Assembly (NCBI GenBank): GCA_029907285.1 | Contig: JARYMD010000030.1 | Span: forward strand, 1 to 19,029 | DNA from: Verrucomicrobiota bacterium | GTDB taxonomy: Bacteria; Verrucomicrobiota; Verrucomicrobiia; Limisphaerales; J093 | Direction of reading: 5' to 3' | Length of the DNA stretch: 19,029 bases | In this document: positions 7,578-16,539 of the stretch, piece by piece | Layout of the letters: every line of letters begins with the position of its first letter | Numbering within the stretch: position 1 is the stretch's first letter | Notes under the pieces: generated by a model | Databases searched by the model: none | Seen by the model: only the letters and a program-made list of their open reading frames with translations | What the model was told of the DNA's origin: nothing | Made by a program: the position numbers and the translations under genes

Positions 7578-9155
7578 TTATTTGCCCTGTTTCAAGAGGG
7601 CGAATTCGATGCTGTCAACCAATGCCTGGAGCGAAGCGGTTATGATGTTCTCACTGACGCCCACAGTGCCCCATTCGCGCTTTCCGTCGCTGCTGGTGAT
7701 CAGGACCCGGGTCTTGGCCGCCGTGCCCGAGCCGCTGTCGATGATTCGCACCTTGTAATCGATCAACTGCACTCGGCGAAGCTTTGGAAAGAACCTGACG
7801 AGGGCTGATCGCAACGCGCCGTCGAGAGCGTTTACGGGTCCGTCGCCTTCGGCGACTGTGTGCGCCTCCTTTGAGCCAACGCGAAGTTTCACCGTTGCTT
7901 CGCAAATCGATCCTTTGCCGTTGCTGCGCATCGAAACGTGATAACCTTCGAGAACGAATGGGAGCTTTCGCCCCTGCCCCAGCACGCCCCGCATCAGCAA
8001 GGTGAGGGATGCTTCGGCCGCCTCGAACTCGTACCCCTGGCTTTCAAGTTCCTTGACGCGGTTGAGAATGTCGCGCGTCTGCGGGGCATTGGGATCGAGC
8101 CGGACACCGAGCTCGCGCGCTTTGACAAGCAGATTTGAGCGGCCTGACATGTCGCTGACCAGGACCCGCCGCACGTTTCCCACGGCTTCAGGTGGACTGT
8201 GTTCGTAACTGGACACAACTCTCTCGACAGCGTGCACGTGCATGCCGCCCTTGTGTGCGAATGCGTGGGCGCCAACCCACGGTTGCCGCGGGTCAGGCTT
8301 CAAATTCGCCGTCTCGTCAAGGAACAGCGACAATTCCCTGAGCTTCGGCATTGAGCTTTTGGGCACACAACTGAGCCCCATCTTGAGCTGAAGGATTGGA
8401 ATAAGTGTGGTCAGATTGCAGTTGCCTGTCCGTTCGCCGTATCCGTTGATTGTGCCCTGGACCTGGACGGCGCCGGCTTCGACCGCGGCCAGAGCATTTG
8501 CCACTGCGAGGCCGCAGTCGTTATGGGTGTGGATGCCGACCGGCATCTTCAGTTTCTTTACCGCCAGTGTGGTGACGTTGGCGATTTCCTGTGGCAGCAC
8601 GCCACCGTTTGTATCACACAAGACTATGCACTCAGCGCCGGCTTTTTCGGCTTCCAGCCATGTTGCCAGCGCGTACTCGGGGTTGTCGCGGTAACCGTCG
8701 AACGCGTGTTCGGCATCATAAAAAACCCGTTTGCCATGTGATTTCATGTACCGGATGCTGTCGCTTATCATGCGGAGGTTTTCTTCGGGCGACGTTCGGA
8801 TTACCTCGTGCACATGGAGCAGCCATGTCTTGCCCACGAGGGTGACAATCGGCGTTTCTGCGGCAAGCAACTGGCGCATCTGTGTGTCCTTGTCAACGGG
8901 CGTGTTCTTGTGGCGTGTCATGCTGAAAGCCGCCACTTGCGCCGTCTTGAAACGGCGCCGGGCAACAAGCCGGAAAAACTCCATGTCCCGCGGGTTGCTC
9001 CCGGGCCACCCGCCTTCTATGTAGCGAATCCCAAATGCATCCAGTCTTTCAGCAATTCGAAGCTTGTCAGGCACAGAAAAGTTCACACCTTCGCCCTGAC
9101 TGCCATCTCGCAGGGTTGTGTCGTAGATTTCGATTCTTCGCAACTTCGCGCTCAT
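7578..9155 (-). CDS. cimA: (R)-citramalate synthase
   Basis: Condenses pyruvate with acetyl-CoA to citramalate, the first step of the threonine-independent isoleucine route; cytoplasmic. The 525 residues match the long CimA form of the LeuA/HCS superfamily. Seen: IEIYDTTLRDGSQGEGVNFS (residues 8-27) with the metal-binding Asp and catalytic Arg, HTHNDCGLAVANALAA (from about 210) with the two metal His, GYGERTGNCNLTTLI (from about 236) and a C-terminal LeuA-type dimer domain (about 385-515) ending in the QALVDSIEFAL helix. DTTLRDGSQGEG is CimA-type, where plain 2-isopropylmalate synthases have DTTLRDGEQ. I chose ATG at 9155: the family N-terminus begins there, while the frame's 33-codon extension to 9254 resembles nothing. 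No good Shine-Dalgarno sequence. It stands alone between two long gaps. Confidence 0.95.
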   Translation of the reverse strand: MSAKLRRIEIYDTTLRDGSQGEGVNFSVPDKLRIAERLDAFGIRYIEGGWPGSNPRDMEFFRLVARRRFKTAQVAAFSMTRHKNTPVDKDTQMRQLLAAETPIVTLVGKTWLLHVHEVIRTSPEENLRMISDSIRYMKSHGKRVFYDAEHAFDGYRDNPEYALATWLEAEKAGAECIVLCDTNGGVLPQEIANVTTLAVKKLKMPVGIHTHNDCGLAVANALAAVEAGAVQVQGTINGYGERTGNCNLTTLIPILQLKMGLSCVPKSSMPKLRELSLFLDETANLKPDPRQPWVGAHAFAHKGGMHVHAVERVVSSYEHSPPEAVGNVRRVLVSDMSGRSNLLVKARELGVRLDPNAPQTRDILNRVKELESQGYEFEAAEASLTLLMRGVLGQGRKLPFVLEGYHVSMRSNGKGSICEATVKLRVGSKEAHTVAEGDGPVNALDGALRSALVRFFPKLRRVQLIDYKVRIIDSGSGTAAKTRVLITSSDGKREWGTVGVSENIITASLQALVDSIEFALLKQGK

Positions 9156-9344
9156 CAAGAACACCGGGATTCTGAAGCCAACGGGTCTGCGGATGCAATG
9201 CGCAAATGGACGCCATTCAGCGAGCCCGCGCATTTCGGGTCTGTCGCGGGGCATTATCGAATCGCAGTGGGTCCGTCTGCGACGCGGACTCGCCGAGACC
9301 TGGTGACAACCGCCATGGCCGGCCTGCGCCGTGCATCAATTGGA
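9156..9344. other. Upstream region of cimA
   Basis: The 190 bases between the cimA ATG and repeat copy B. They carry an in-frame but unconvincing coding extension. On the minus strand there is a GATAAT-like -10 candidate near 9255-9260 without a matching -35. No leader peptide rich in Ile/Leu/Val codons or attenuator-type alternative hairpin was seen. Confidence 0.4.
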
Positions 9345-9493
9345 CCGCATATTTCGCAGCCCGACGTGGCCGGAACCAAAGTTGCTTGACGGGCAACGCC
9401 CACCGGCTCTTGCACGCCATGATGAGGGCTGTGGGCCACGCCGGGCTGCGAAATGTCCCCTGCGACTCCGTCGCAAGGAAGAGCGCGCTGATC
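9345..9493. repeat. Dispersed hairpin element, copy B
   Basis: A 149-base element matching 2157-2297 in the same orientation. Its ends form a 21-base inverted repeat: 9351-9371 pairs with 9434-9454 with one mismatch (A opposite C), enclosing a loop of about 62 bases. Between copies A and B, one stem position has changed from G-C to C-G on both arms, so pairing is kept. It sits between the stop of the giant gene and cimA, upstream of the latter. No plausible gene inside. Confidence 0.85.
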
Positions 9494-9738
9494 CCAATGC
9501 TTTCTCACGCGCTGCCGGGGATGGAGTGGGCGTTGGCAGGCGCGAAGCGCTTGGAGTGCGGCAGCTTGCTGCCGCTTTGTTTCTATGCGCAAACAACGTG
9601 TCTGTCCCCATATCGCCTGCCCGAACAGTGTTAAATTCGGCTCCATGCTGGACATCACGATTCGCTTTCCGACAAAGGTGCGCACCTCGGCTGCGCTTAC
9701 AACTCAATGAGGCAGTTCACCTGCCGGCCGGGAATACT
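9494..9738. other. Intergenic spacer downstream of the giant gene
   Basis: No gene supported. It contains the strong palindrome at 9558-9575, a small hairpin at 9711-9725 (GGCAG/CTGCC with a 5-base loop) and a 12-base palindrome AGGTGCGCACCT near 9676-9687. None is followed by a T-tract in the direction of the giant gene, so its terminator is not identified. Confidence 0.5.
9558..9575. repeat. Short perfect palindromic hairpin
   Basis: GCGGCAGCTTGCTGCCGC: a 7-bp perfect stem with a CTTG loop, inside the longer phrase TTGGAGTGCGGCAGC...GCCGCTTTGT. It has the look of a small repetitive extragenic palindrome. From memory, similar phrases are frequent between verrucomicrobial genes, but only one copy is in this window. 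Confidence 0.6.
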
Positions 9739-12700
9739 TCACGGTGCCACAACGCGGTAAAATCGGCACTGCTGGCCCGGCACAATCAGGTCTTCGATTT
9801 CCACCGGCGCACCGGTCCCGGCGATTGTTGTAAGAAGTGACCAGTGGACAAGGTCGGCCGAAGCCTCGACAAATAGTGTTCTCCCCGGTTCACATGCCAC
9901 CTGCAAGACGAACTGTCCGTTCTGCGAGCCCAGAGCAGTAATGCGTATGGACCGATTGGGGCCGACAACCGCATTGAAGCTGATAGTGTCACTGAGTTCA
10001 GGAACACCGTCGTCAGTTACGCGCACGGTGAACCTGTTGGTTGTAGATGCAAAAGCCGACGTCGGCGTCCATGTTAGCACGCCTGTCAGCGCATCCAGAG
10101 TTGCCCCGGAAGGTTCGGCCATGGCGAACGAATAACTCAAGCTGTTCGGGGGCAAATCATTGTCATTGGCTGCCAAATGAACCGTAAGTGTCTCCCCGAC
10201 TTCGACGTACTGGGTTCCGACCGGAGAGAGAACAGGTTTCTCATTCACTTCCAGAACCGTGGTGTTAAACGTTGCCGTACTCGAGAGGACGGGAGAACCG
10301 TCGTCTGACACCCGCACTGTGATGGCGTAAGTCCCCGGCCCTTGAGCTTCGCTGGGACGCCAGTAAAACGCTCCGGTTTTGCTGTCAATGGTCGCTCCTT
10401 CCGGCGCGCCCGGAGCAAGTGAGAACGTCAGGCGATTGACCGGGACATCAGGGTCCGTAGCTTGTGCTGTGAACAAGAGCAATTCGCCTTCGTTCACGGT
10501 CTTGTCAGCGAGGCTGGCGACAACTGGCGGGCTGTTTACTTCGGTCACGGTCACGCGCAACGTCTTCTTGTCGCTCAAAGCCGGATTCCCGTCATCGGTA
10601 ACCACAACTGTCATTGCATACTCGCCGGGGCCTTGCTCTTCTGCTGGTGTCCAACTGAAAAAGCCCGTGGTTGGATTGGCCGTGGCGCCTCTGGGGGCGT
10701 TTTCCAAAGCGAAAGTCAAGTTTTGCTTGGGAATGTCAGAGTCGGTCGCCCTGAAGTAAAGATTCAGAGGCCGGCCTTCACCGACACCATAAAAGCCCAC
10801 ATTGGCCAATACAGGCGCGGTGTTAATCTCACTAACGACAATCGTGAAAGATTGGATGCTGTTGCCGCCACAGGCCGTGGCTTCAGCCGAAACTTTGTAG
10901 ATTCCAGGTCCCTGTTCTTCGGTTGGGACCCACACCACATCAGCAAACCACCTGCCATCTCCCAAGTCGCCGCTTTCAGCCAGAACCATGTTTGCCGGCG
11001 CGCCTGGCAGCAGAGCAATCCGAACGGCATTGGCCGGCTCATCATACGGTGTCTTGCCTTGCTTTTCTGCTGTCAGGCGAATGCGCAAAGGCGCATTCTC
11101 GGATGCCACACAATTCCCCTGTTCATCAACCGTGCACTCGCCTGAAAACTCGGGCGGGGAAAACAGTGGTGGAGCCCCAAAGCTCGCTGCAACAGTCTTA
11201 TCTAAGTTCATCGTCAAATCGATTTCCGCGGCTTCCACTTGGTCAACACCGCGCAACCAGCCACAGAATGTCCACCCTTCTGCTGGCACAGCTTTCAAGT
11301 GTACCGTTTCACCGGCCTGATAAGACTGCTTCAGAGGCGTTACATCGACATGCCCAGAGCCCCACGTTTCAACAACGAGCTCGTACGTGGGCCCGCTCGG
11401 GGAGAACATCGCGCGCACGGTCTTGTTTGTATTCATCAGGACAGCCAACGGATTGTCCGATCCCGATGCATCGCCCGACCATCCCATGAACTGCCAGTCG
11501 GCATTCGGCACCGCGGTCAAGGTCACGGTTTGCCCATCATCGTAAAGGGGCGAGTCTGGGCTCCGCAGGACTGTTCCACCACCGGACACTGCAATGTCGA
11601 GCGCCCACGGAGGGAACAATTGTACCGACCGCAAAATGCCCCCATTCTCACCCACCGCCACCCAAATCCCCGCACCGTAAGCCACATCTTGCAGCATCGG
11701 GAACGCTTCTGCCTCCTCGCGCAGCCAGTCAATGCCATTGGTCGAGACCAGAACAACGCCGCCGGACATCCCGCTCTTGACGCCTCCGACAACCACAAAC
11801 CGTCCGTTTGCATGGCTGGCACCGGCCAAGAGACAATCCACGCCGGACGGCACCTGTTGCCATTCCACCAAGTTGGTTGATTTCAACAAAATGCCTCTTT
11901 CACCGCCAACAACCCAAACCCCATTGCCGTAGGCGGTCATCGGCACGCCATTTGTAGTGCCCGAGTCCCGAACCGTCCAAGTGAGACCGTCTGGAGACGT
12001 CGCAATCAGCCCAACCGTGCCCGAAGCAACGAAATACCCGCCCCCGTAAGTCACGTCTTGGAAGTGATTCGTTGTGTTCACTGGCTGCACTGTCCATGGA
12101 CCTTCGCCGCGCAGAGAAGCAAGGATTGTGTTGAAGTTGCCGACAACAACACACGTTTCACCTGCAAAAGCCACATCCGTCAGATGGGCTGTCACGCCCG
12201 ATGGGCTCGCTTCCCAGTCGATACCGTTGGTCGAGGTCAGAATCACACCGTTGTGCCCGGCAACAACGAACCTGCCACACCCGTACTTCAAACCCCAGAG
12301 GGTTTCGGTCGTTGGTGTGGTGCGCTGTGTCCAGGCCAGGCCGTCAGGCGATGTGAGAACAGTCCCGTTGGCGCCAACTGCAACAAACAAGCCCGCACCA
12401 TACTCAACCCCCCAGAGCCGGCCGGCATACGGGCCTGGCACCAGCGCCCATTGAATGCCCGTCGGATCAGGCGCCGGTATCGGGTTGACGCTGACCTGGA
12501 AACTCTTCTGGTCGCTGAGCGAAGGCGTGCCATTGTCAGTGACCCGGACTGTGAACCGGAATGTTTGGCCTGCGTGGGACTGCTCCAGGGTCCAGGTCAA
12601 CTCCCCTGTTGATTCGTTTATGGTTGCGCCTGCGGCCCCTTCGATCAACTGCCAGGTCAGTGTGTTGACGGGGATGTCCGGATCAAGGGCCGTGCATACA

Positions 12701-15700
12701 ACAGAGACCGTTTGGCCAACATCGACGGCCCGATCAGCAATGGCAGAAAGCACAGGCGGCGCGTTAACCTCATTCACAGTCACTTGGAAACTCGTGCTGT
12801 CGGCTAAAGGCGGCACCCCATCATCTGATACGGTCACACTGACAGTGAATGTGGCAGGACCTTGATCCTCGGCTGGGGTCCAACTGAGCACTCCGGTACT
12901 TGCGTCTAGTGTCATGCCAGAGGGGCCCTGCGTCAGCAGGAATCTAAGTTCGTTTGGTGGAAGATCGTCATCGCTGGCCGTCAACTTCAGCGTCAAGGCC
13001 TCACCTTCATTGATAGACTGATTACTAACGTTCTGGAACCTGGGTGGCTCGTTCACCTTCTCAACTACGACGAAGAAACTTATGCTAGTGCTCAAGGGCG
13101 GAACACCGTCGTCCACTGCTTCAACAATAACTCGGTTAGTGGTGCCGCCATCAACTTCGCCTGGTGTCCACGACAGCACGTGCGTGGTCGGGTCAAGCTG
13201 CATTCCCGGTGGCGCAGTCTTCAAGGAGATAGTCACACGATTTGTTGGGAGGTCAGGATCGCATACTTCCAATTTCTGAAGTACTGTCTGTCTTTCGACA
13301 ATGCGGAGATCGTCGATAGGCTCAATCTGTGGCGGGCTGTTGACCTCGCGAACAATGATACACACATTTCCCATAGCTTGGCCTCCTAATGGGTCCGACA
13401 CGAAATAGGGCATTGAACCGAGGCCGCCAGGAAACTCTTGGTTGCAGCCCTCCGAGGGAGTCCACCGCAATGTTCCTGTCGATGAGTCAAAATACACTGG
13501 TCCTGTAAGCATCTGATCATATCCCCAAGGAAAATGGTATGTGAGGGTTTGCGCTGGAGTATCTAGGTCCAGCGCTTCGAGTGTAGCTTGGTTTTCAACG
13601 CCTTCCACAAAGTGCCATGTGGTCGATGGAGCATGCGGAGGGACGTTGTCCTCGAGAACCGTGATTTCGACCACATGGGTGCTCGTTTGTGGCGGCAACC
13701 CATTATCTGTCACTGAGAACACAGCCTGATAAGTTGCACCCCCGTAGTCCTCCATAAGTCCGACTGCCAACCAATCTTCGTACTCTATCTCACACCGTGG
13801 TATCAAAGGGCCTGCGGATGCATATAGTGTACATGTATCTCCGCTTACCATTGCATAACCTATTATTGGGCTTTGCACATCCCAAACAAGTGGAAAAACA
13901 TCCCAAACAAGTGGAAAAAACTGGTTCGGCAGCGGGTCTGGATCAGACGCACTGATGTGACACAGAATTTTTTCGATTGAGTGGCATGGCATGTAAAAAT
14001 CTGATTCGCTCACTGTCACGTGAGTTGGTCCTGTAATAATCGGCGGCTGATTAGTAAGGGACCTGACCTCCACAATGCCGACACCGTTGCTACCGGAACC
14101 GTAGCGCGTTCTCAGGTAAAGAGCATACAGCCCCGGTACATCAGTGGTGAACGTTGGTGTTCTGCTTGCAGGCTGGTTGATTTCCGCGACGGATTCAACA
14201 GGTTTTAATACCATGCGCCATTCCCAAGAGAAGGCAGTGTCCGGGCTGGTACTTAGCTGTCTCGGTGTGCCGTTCGGCGCTTCCCGGCGATCGACCATCG
14301 GTTGATCGAACAGTGGAAAGGCGTCGTTCTGCACTATGTCAGAGTACCTTGTTGGCAGAACACAGAAAGAGCTTGTATATGGACTTTGCGTGTCGTGTTG
14401 GAACAAAATGCCAGTAACCGTGAACGGCTTTTCTGGCAATGGTTTCTCAGCGACATCTGTCAACTCGTGGGCTCCAAGCATGAATACGTCGCCGTCAAAA
14501 TCGGCAATCACGAATTCACGCGTAGTGGTCGGGAAAGTTTTAAGACCAGTGTCCATAACAACGTTTGAGATCACCACCAGACTTCCTTCGAGCGTGTCCA
14601 ACCCAGCCGGGCTCGGTAATGCGCCCAAGTCAAGCACCACGGCCGAAGGCAAAGGCTGGGTAGTATCCAGACGGACAACAGCAGTCGTAGCGTCGCCAAC
14701 CGAAGCATTTAATACGAGAAGCCCATCAATATTCATTAGTCTGCCGACAACCCGGACAAGATCTCCAGCATCAAGCTCGAACACGTCTGCTCCATTGTCC
14801 CACCACACTGCTACTCCACTGGTTTGGTCTTGAATGAAGAAAAGCATATCAGGTTTTTGTGTAAGATTGCAGTGCGAGACCACAACACCTTCAACGGTAA
14901 ACAAGCTGTTGGTGTCTGTTACGTCGAGGGTTTGGGGGTCCAACGTTTCCCGCAATTGGCTGATGCCCACCTTGGCTGGTGCTGCGCGAACGGCAACACT
15001 TGCAACTGCGCTCGTGACAGAACCTCCCGCGTTGCTGACAACCACAAAGTAATCGCCCGCATCTGCCAGCGAAACATTTGTAAACACGAGAACTGATTGG
15101 GTCGCGCCGGTCAAGCTCGATCCATGGTGGAACCACTGGTACTGGAGCGGCAGCAGGCCAGTAGAAACGCACTCGAGTTTCAGGAACGCGCCTTCGGTGG
15201 GTGCACAACTTTTCGGGCCTGAAATGATCAGCGGAGCTGCGGCATTCAGCATAGCCTCTACGCTTGTAATTGTCCCTCCAGCGTTTGTCACTTCGACGTA
15301 GTACGGTCCAAGGTCGGATGAAGTCGGTTCCATGATGCTCAGTGTCGGGCCATTCTGACCCGGCAAGTTTGTCGAGCAGTGAAACCACTGGTAAGCCAGG
15401 GGCCCGATCCCGGTGGCGGCGACCTGCAGGATGACAGGCTTTGTGCCATCGATGATCTGCCCTTGCGGCTGGTTCAGGATTAGCGGTTTGCTCGCTGTCA
15501 AGAACACCACCTCACTCTCGCATTCACCACCAATGTTGGACACAAAAACCTGGTATTGGCCAAGATCAGTGGCAGAGGGATTGGAAATGAGCAGCTCGGC
15601 TTGTGTTGCGCCGGGCAAGTTCGTACCACAGTGCTTCCACTGGTAGGCCAGCGGTAATATGCCCTCCGCAACCACGCTCAAAGTCACCGGCTCAGGAACT

Positions 15701-16485
15701 GAAAGGATGCGGCCCTGTGGCTGGACAACTATCCTTGGAGGCTCCGGTGTTCCGGACAAGGTCACCATGTCCAATCGCCATCTCCCGGCGGGCGAATATG
15801 AGGCGCCAGCCTGAATCGGGCGGTAGGAGCCGGTTCCGGGCCCAAAATCCGAGACAAGGCGAATCTCCAATCCCGGTGTGTGGTTAAGCTCATGGTATGG
15901 CGCAAGGTCCAGCGTGAGCCCGGTCAGAAAGACGTCCGCCGTAGTAATTGAAAAGCTGCCGGCGTCGAAGAAATCAGTGCCATTTGTGCTGCACAGAACC
16001 GCGATTGTGCCGCTCGCCGAGGGAGAACCGCGGAAATCAAACGTAAGGCGGAGGTCACGCCACCAGCGCGCATCACACGAGAATCCGACGCCTGCCGTAT
16101 TTGGAGCCGTAGCCTGAGCAGGAAAGCTCGTGAGACTCAAGGCAAAGTTCGAGGCCGGCGGCACGGGGTCAGTCTGGCTCCCACCGAAGAACTCGGCGCT
16201 GACACCGCCGAGCAGGGAATACATCCCAGTGCCAGCAGATGCCGCATATGAGTTGGTGTCGTTGAAATTCCATTGCACCGCAATCTGTTGCCCAACCATC
16301 GGCGTCGCCAACACTGCACCTGAAATTACCAGGCCCAAAGCCGACGAAGTGGGCAGCAACCCGGCCAGCCAACAGAGCGGCTGGCGGGGCTGTGGGGCGG
16401 GCAGCAGCAGCCTCTTCCCGTCCAAGTGCGATGCTGGGCCAGAAGTTTGAAGACTTGACGCTTTGACCGTTTGCTCTGACTGCAT
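9739..16485 (-). CDS. Giant Ig/cadherin-like surface or secreted protein with central propeller-like array
   Basis: A 2248-residue exported protein, probably an adhesin or matrix-binding surface protein (inferred). Start: ATG at 16485 with GGAGAG upstream. Approximate layout by residue: a polar N-terminus with a hydrophobic signal or anchor segment (about 36-62); a jelly-roll-like beta region (65-240); three Ig-like domains with the YQWKHC/YQWFHC/YQWFHH motif (247-498); an OB-fold-like region (503-730); a linker; five cadherin/He_PIG-like domains (813-1335) carrying TGxLxWTP and DDGxPPLxDS motifs; seven 'YGxGxFVxVGxxGxILxSxDGxxW' repeats (1337-1627), probably one seven-blade propeller; two InlB/Flg_new-type repeats with GWSGD and AMF/ASF endings (1627-1777); four more cadherin-like domains (1777-2175); and a C-terminal module ending CRFYRVVAP. 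No catalytic motif, LPXTG or PEP-CTERM seen. Acidic DxDxP loops could bind calcium. Confidence 0.95.
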   Translation of the reverse strand: MQSEQTVKASSLQTSGPASHLDGKRLLLPAPQPRQPLCWLAGLLPTSSALGLVISGAVLATPMVGQQIAVQWNFNDTNSYAASAGTGMYSLLGGVSAEFFGGSQTDPVPPASNFALSLTSFPAQATAPNTAGVGFSCDARWWRDLRLTFDFRGSPSASGTIAVLCSTNGTDFFDAGSFSITTADVFLTGLTLDLAPYHELNHTPGLEIRLVSDFGPGTGSYRPIQAGASYSPAGRWRLDMVTLSGTPEPPRIVVQPQGRILSVPEPVTLSVVAEGILPLAYQWKHCGTNLPGATQAELLISNPSATDLGQYQVFVSNIGGECESEVVFLTASKPLILNQPQGQIIDGTKPVILQVAATGIGPLAYQWFHCSTNLPGQNGPTLSIMEPTSSDLGPYYVEVTNAGGTITSVEAMLNAAAPLIISGPKSCAPTEGAFLKLECVSTGLLPLQYQWFHHGSSLTGATQSVLVFTNVSLADAGDYFVVVSNAGGSVTSAVASVAVRAAPAKVGISQLRETLDPQTLDVTDTNSLFTVEGVVVSHCNLTQKPDMLFFIQDQTSGVAVWWDNGADVFELDAGDLVRVVGRLMNIDGLLVLNASVGDATTAVVRLDTTQPLPSAVVLDLGALPSPAGLDTLEGSLVVISNVVMDTGLKTFPTTTREFVIADFDGDVFMLGAHELTDVAEKPLPEKPFTVTGILFQHDTQSPYTSSFCVLPTRYSDIVQNDAFPLFDQPMVDRREAPNGTPRQLSTSPDTAFSWEWRMVLKPVESVAEINQPASRTPTFTTDVPGLYALYLRTRYGSGSNGVGIVEVRSLTNQPPIITGPTHVTVSESDFYMPCHSIEKILCHISASDPDPLPNQFFPLVWDVFPLVWDVQSPIIGYAMVSGDTCTLYASAGPLIPRCEIEYEDWLAVGLMEDYGGATYQAVFSVTDNGLPPQTSTHVVEITVLEDNVPPHAPSTTWHFVEGVENQATLEALDLDTPAQTLTYHFPWGYDQMLTGPVYFDSSTGTLRWTPSEGCNQEFPGGLGSMPYFVSDPLGGQAMGNVCIIVREVNSPPQIEPIDDLRIVERQTVLQKLEVCDPDLPTNRVTISLKTAPPGMQLDPTTHVLSWTPGEVDGGTTNRVIVEAVDDGVPPLSTSISFFVVVEKVNEPPRFQNVSNQSINEGEALTLKLTASDDDLPPNELRFLLTQGPSGMTLDASTGVLSWTPAEDQGPATFTVSVTVSDDGVPPLADSTSFQVTVNEVNAPPVLSAIADRAVDVGQTVSVVCTALDPDIPVNTLTWQLIEGAAGATINESTGELTWTLEQSHAGQTFRFTVRVTDNGTPSLSDQKSFQVSVNPIPAPDPTGIQWALVPGPYAGRLWGVEYGAGLFVAVGANGTVLTSPDGLAWTQRTTPTTETLWGLKYGCGRFVVAGHNGVILTSTNGIDWEASPSGVTAHLTDVAFAGETCVVVGNFNTILASLRGEGPWTVQPVNTTNHFQDVTYGGGYFVASGTVGLIATSPDGLTWTVRDSGTTNGVPMTAYGNGVWVVGGERGILLKSTNLVEWQQVPSGVDCLLAGASHANGRFVVVGGVKSGMSGGVVLVSTNGIDWLREEAEAFPMLQDVAYGAGIWVAVGENGGILRSVQLFPPWALDIAVSGGGTVLRSPDSPLYDDGQTVTLTAVPNADWQFMGWSGDASGSDNPLAVLMNTNKTVRAMFSPSGPTYELVVETWGSGHVDVTPLKQSYQAGETVHLKAVPAEGWTFCGWLRGVDQVEAAEIDLTMNLDKTVAASFGAPPLFSPPEFSGECTVDEQGNCVASENAPLRIRLTAEKQGKTPYDEPANAVRIALLPGAPANMVLAESGDLGDGRWFADVVWVPTEEQGPGIYKVSAEATACGGNSIQSFTIVVSEINTAPVLANVGFYGVGEGRPLNLYFRATDSDIPKQNLTFALENAPRGATANPTTGFFSWTPAEEQGPGEYAMTVVVTDDGNPALSDKKTLRVTVTEVNSPPVVASLADKTVNEGELLLFTAQATDPDVPVNRLTFSLAPGAPEGATIDSKTGAFYWRPSEAQGPGTYAITVRVSDDGSPVLSSTATFNTTVLEVNEKPVLSPVGTQYVEVGETLTVHLAANDNDLPPNSLSYSFAMAEPSGATLDALTGVLTWTPTSAFASTTNRFTVRVTDDGVPELSDTISFNAVVGPNRSIRITALGSQNGQFVLQVACEPGRTLFVEASADLVHWSLLTTIAGTGAPVEIEDLIVPGQQCRFYRVVAP
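13877..13918. repeat. Exact 21-bp tandem duplication inside the giant gene
   Basis: Two perfect, adjacent 21-base units (13877-13897 and 13898-13918) that keep the frame and encode FPLVWDV twice in the first cadherin-like domain. The absence of any difference suggests a recent slippage event. The surrounding DNA is noticeably AT-richer than the rest of the gene (about 37% GC in the line around it). Confidence 0.95.
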
Positions 16486-16502
16486 GACTCTCTCCAAATT
16501 TG

Positions 16503-16539
16503 ACTACCAAGCCTACCGCCCTCCGGTCTTCGATGTCAA
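16503..16539 (-). promoter_or_regulatory. Sigma70-like promoter for the giant gene
   Basis: On the minus strand, TTGACA (16539-16534, a perfect -35) and TAGGCT (16515-16510) are 18 bases apart. They would start transcription near 16503, about 18 bases before the ATG and just ahead of the GGAGAG ribosome-binding site. The -10 is imperfect. Confidence 0.55.

Noticed and set aside
9156..9254. A 33-residue N-terminal extension of citramalate synthase
   Set aside because: Family members start near MSAKLRRIEIYDTTLRDG; the extension has no targeting-signal character.
9254..9707. Several 120-140-codon frames across the gap between the giant gene and cimA
   Set aside because: They overlap each other on both strands and run through the palindromic repeats; their products are simple translations of the repeats.
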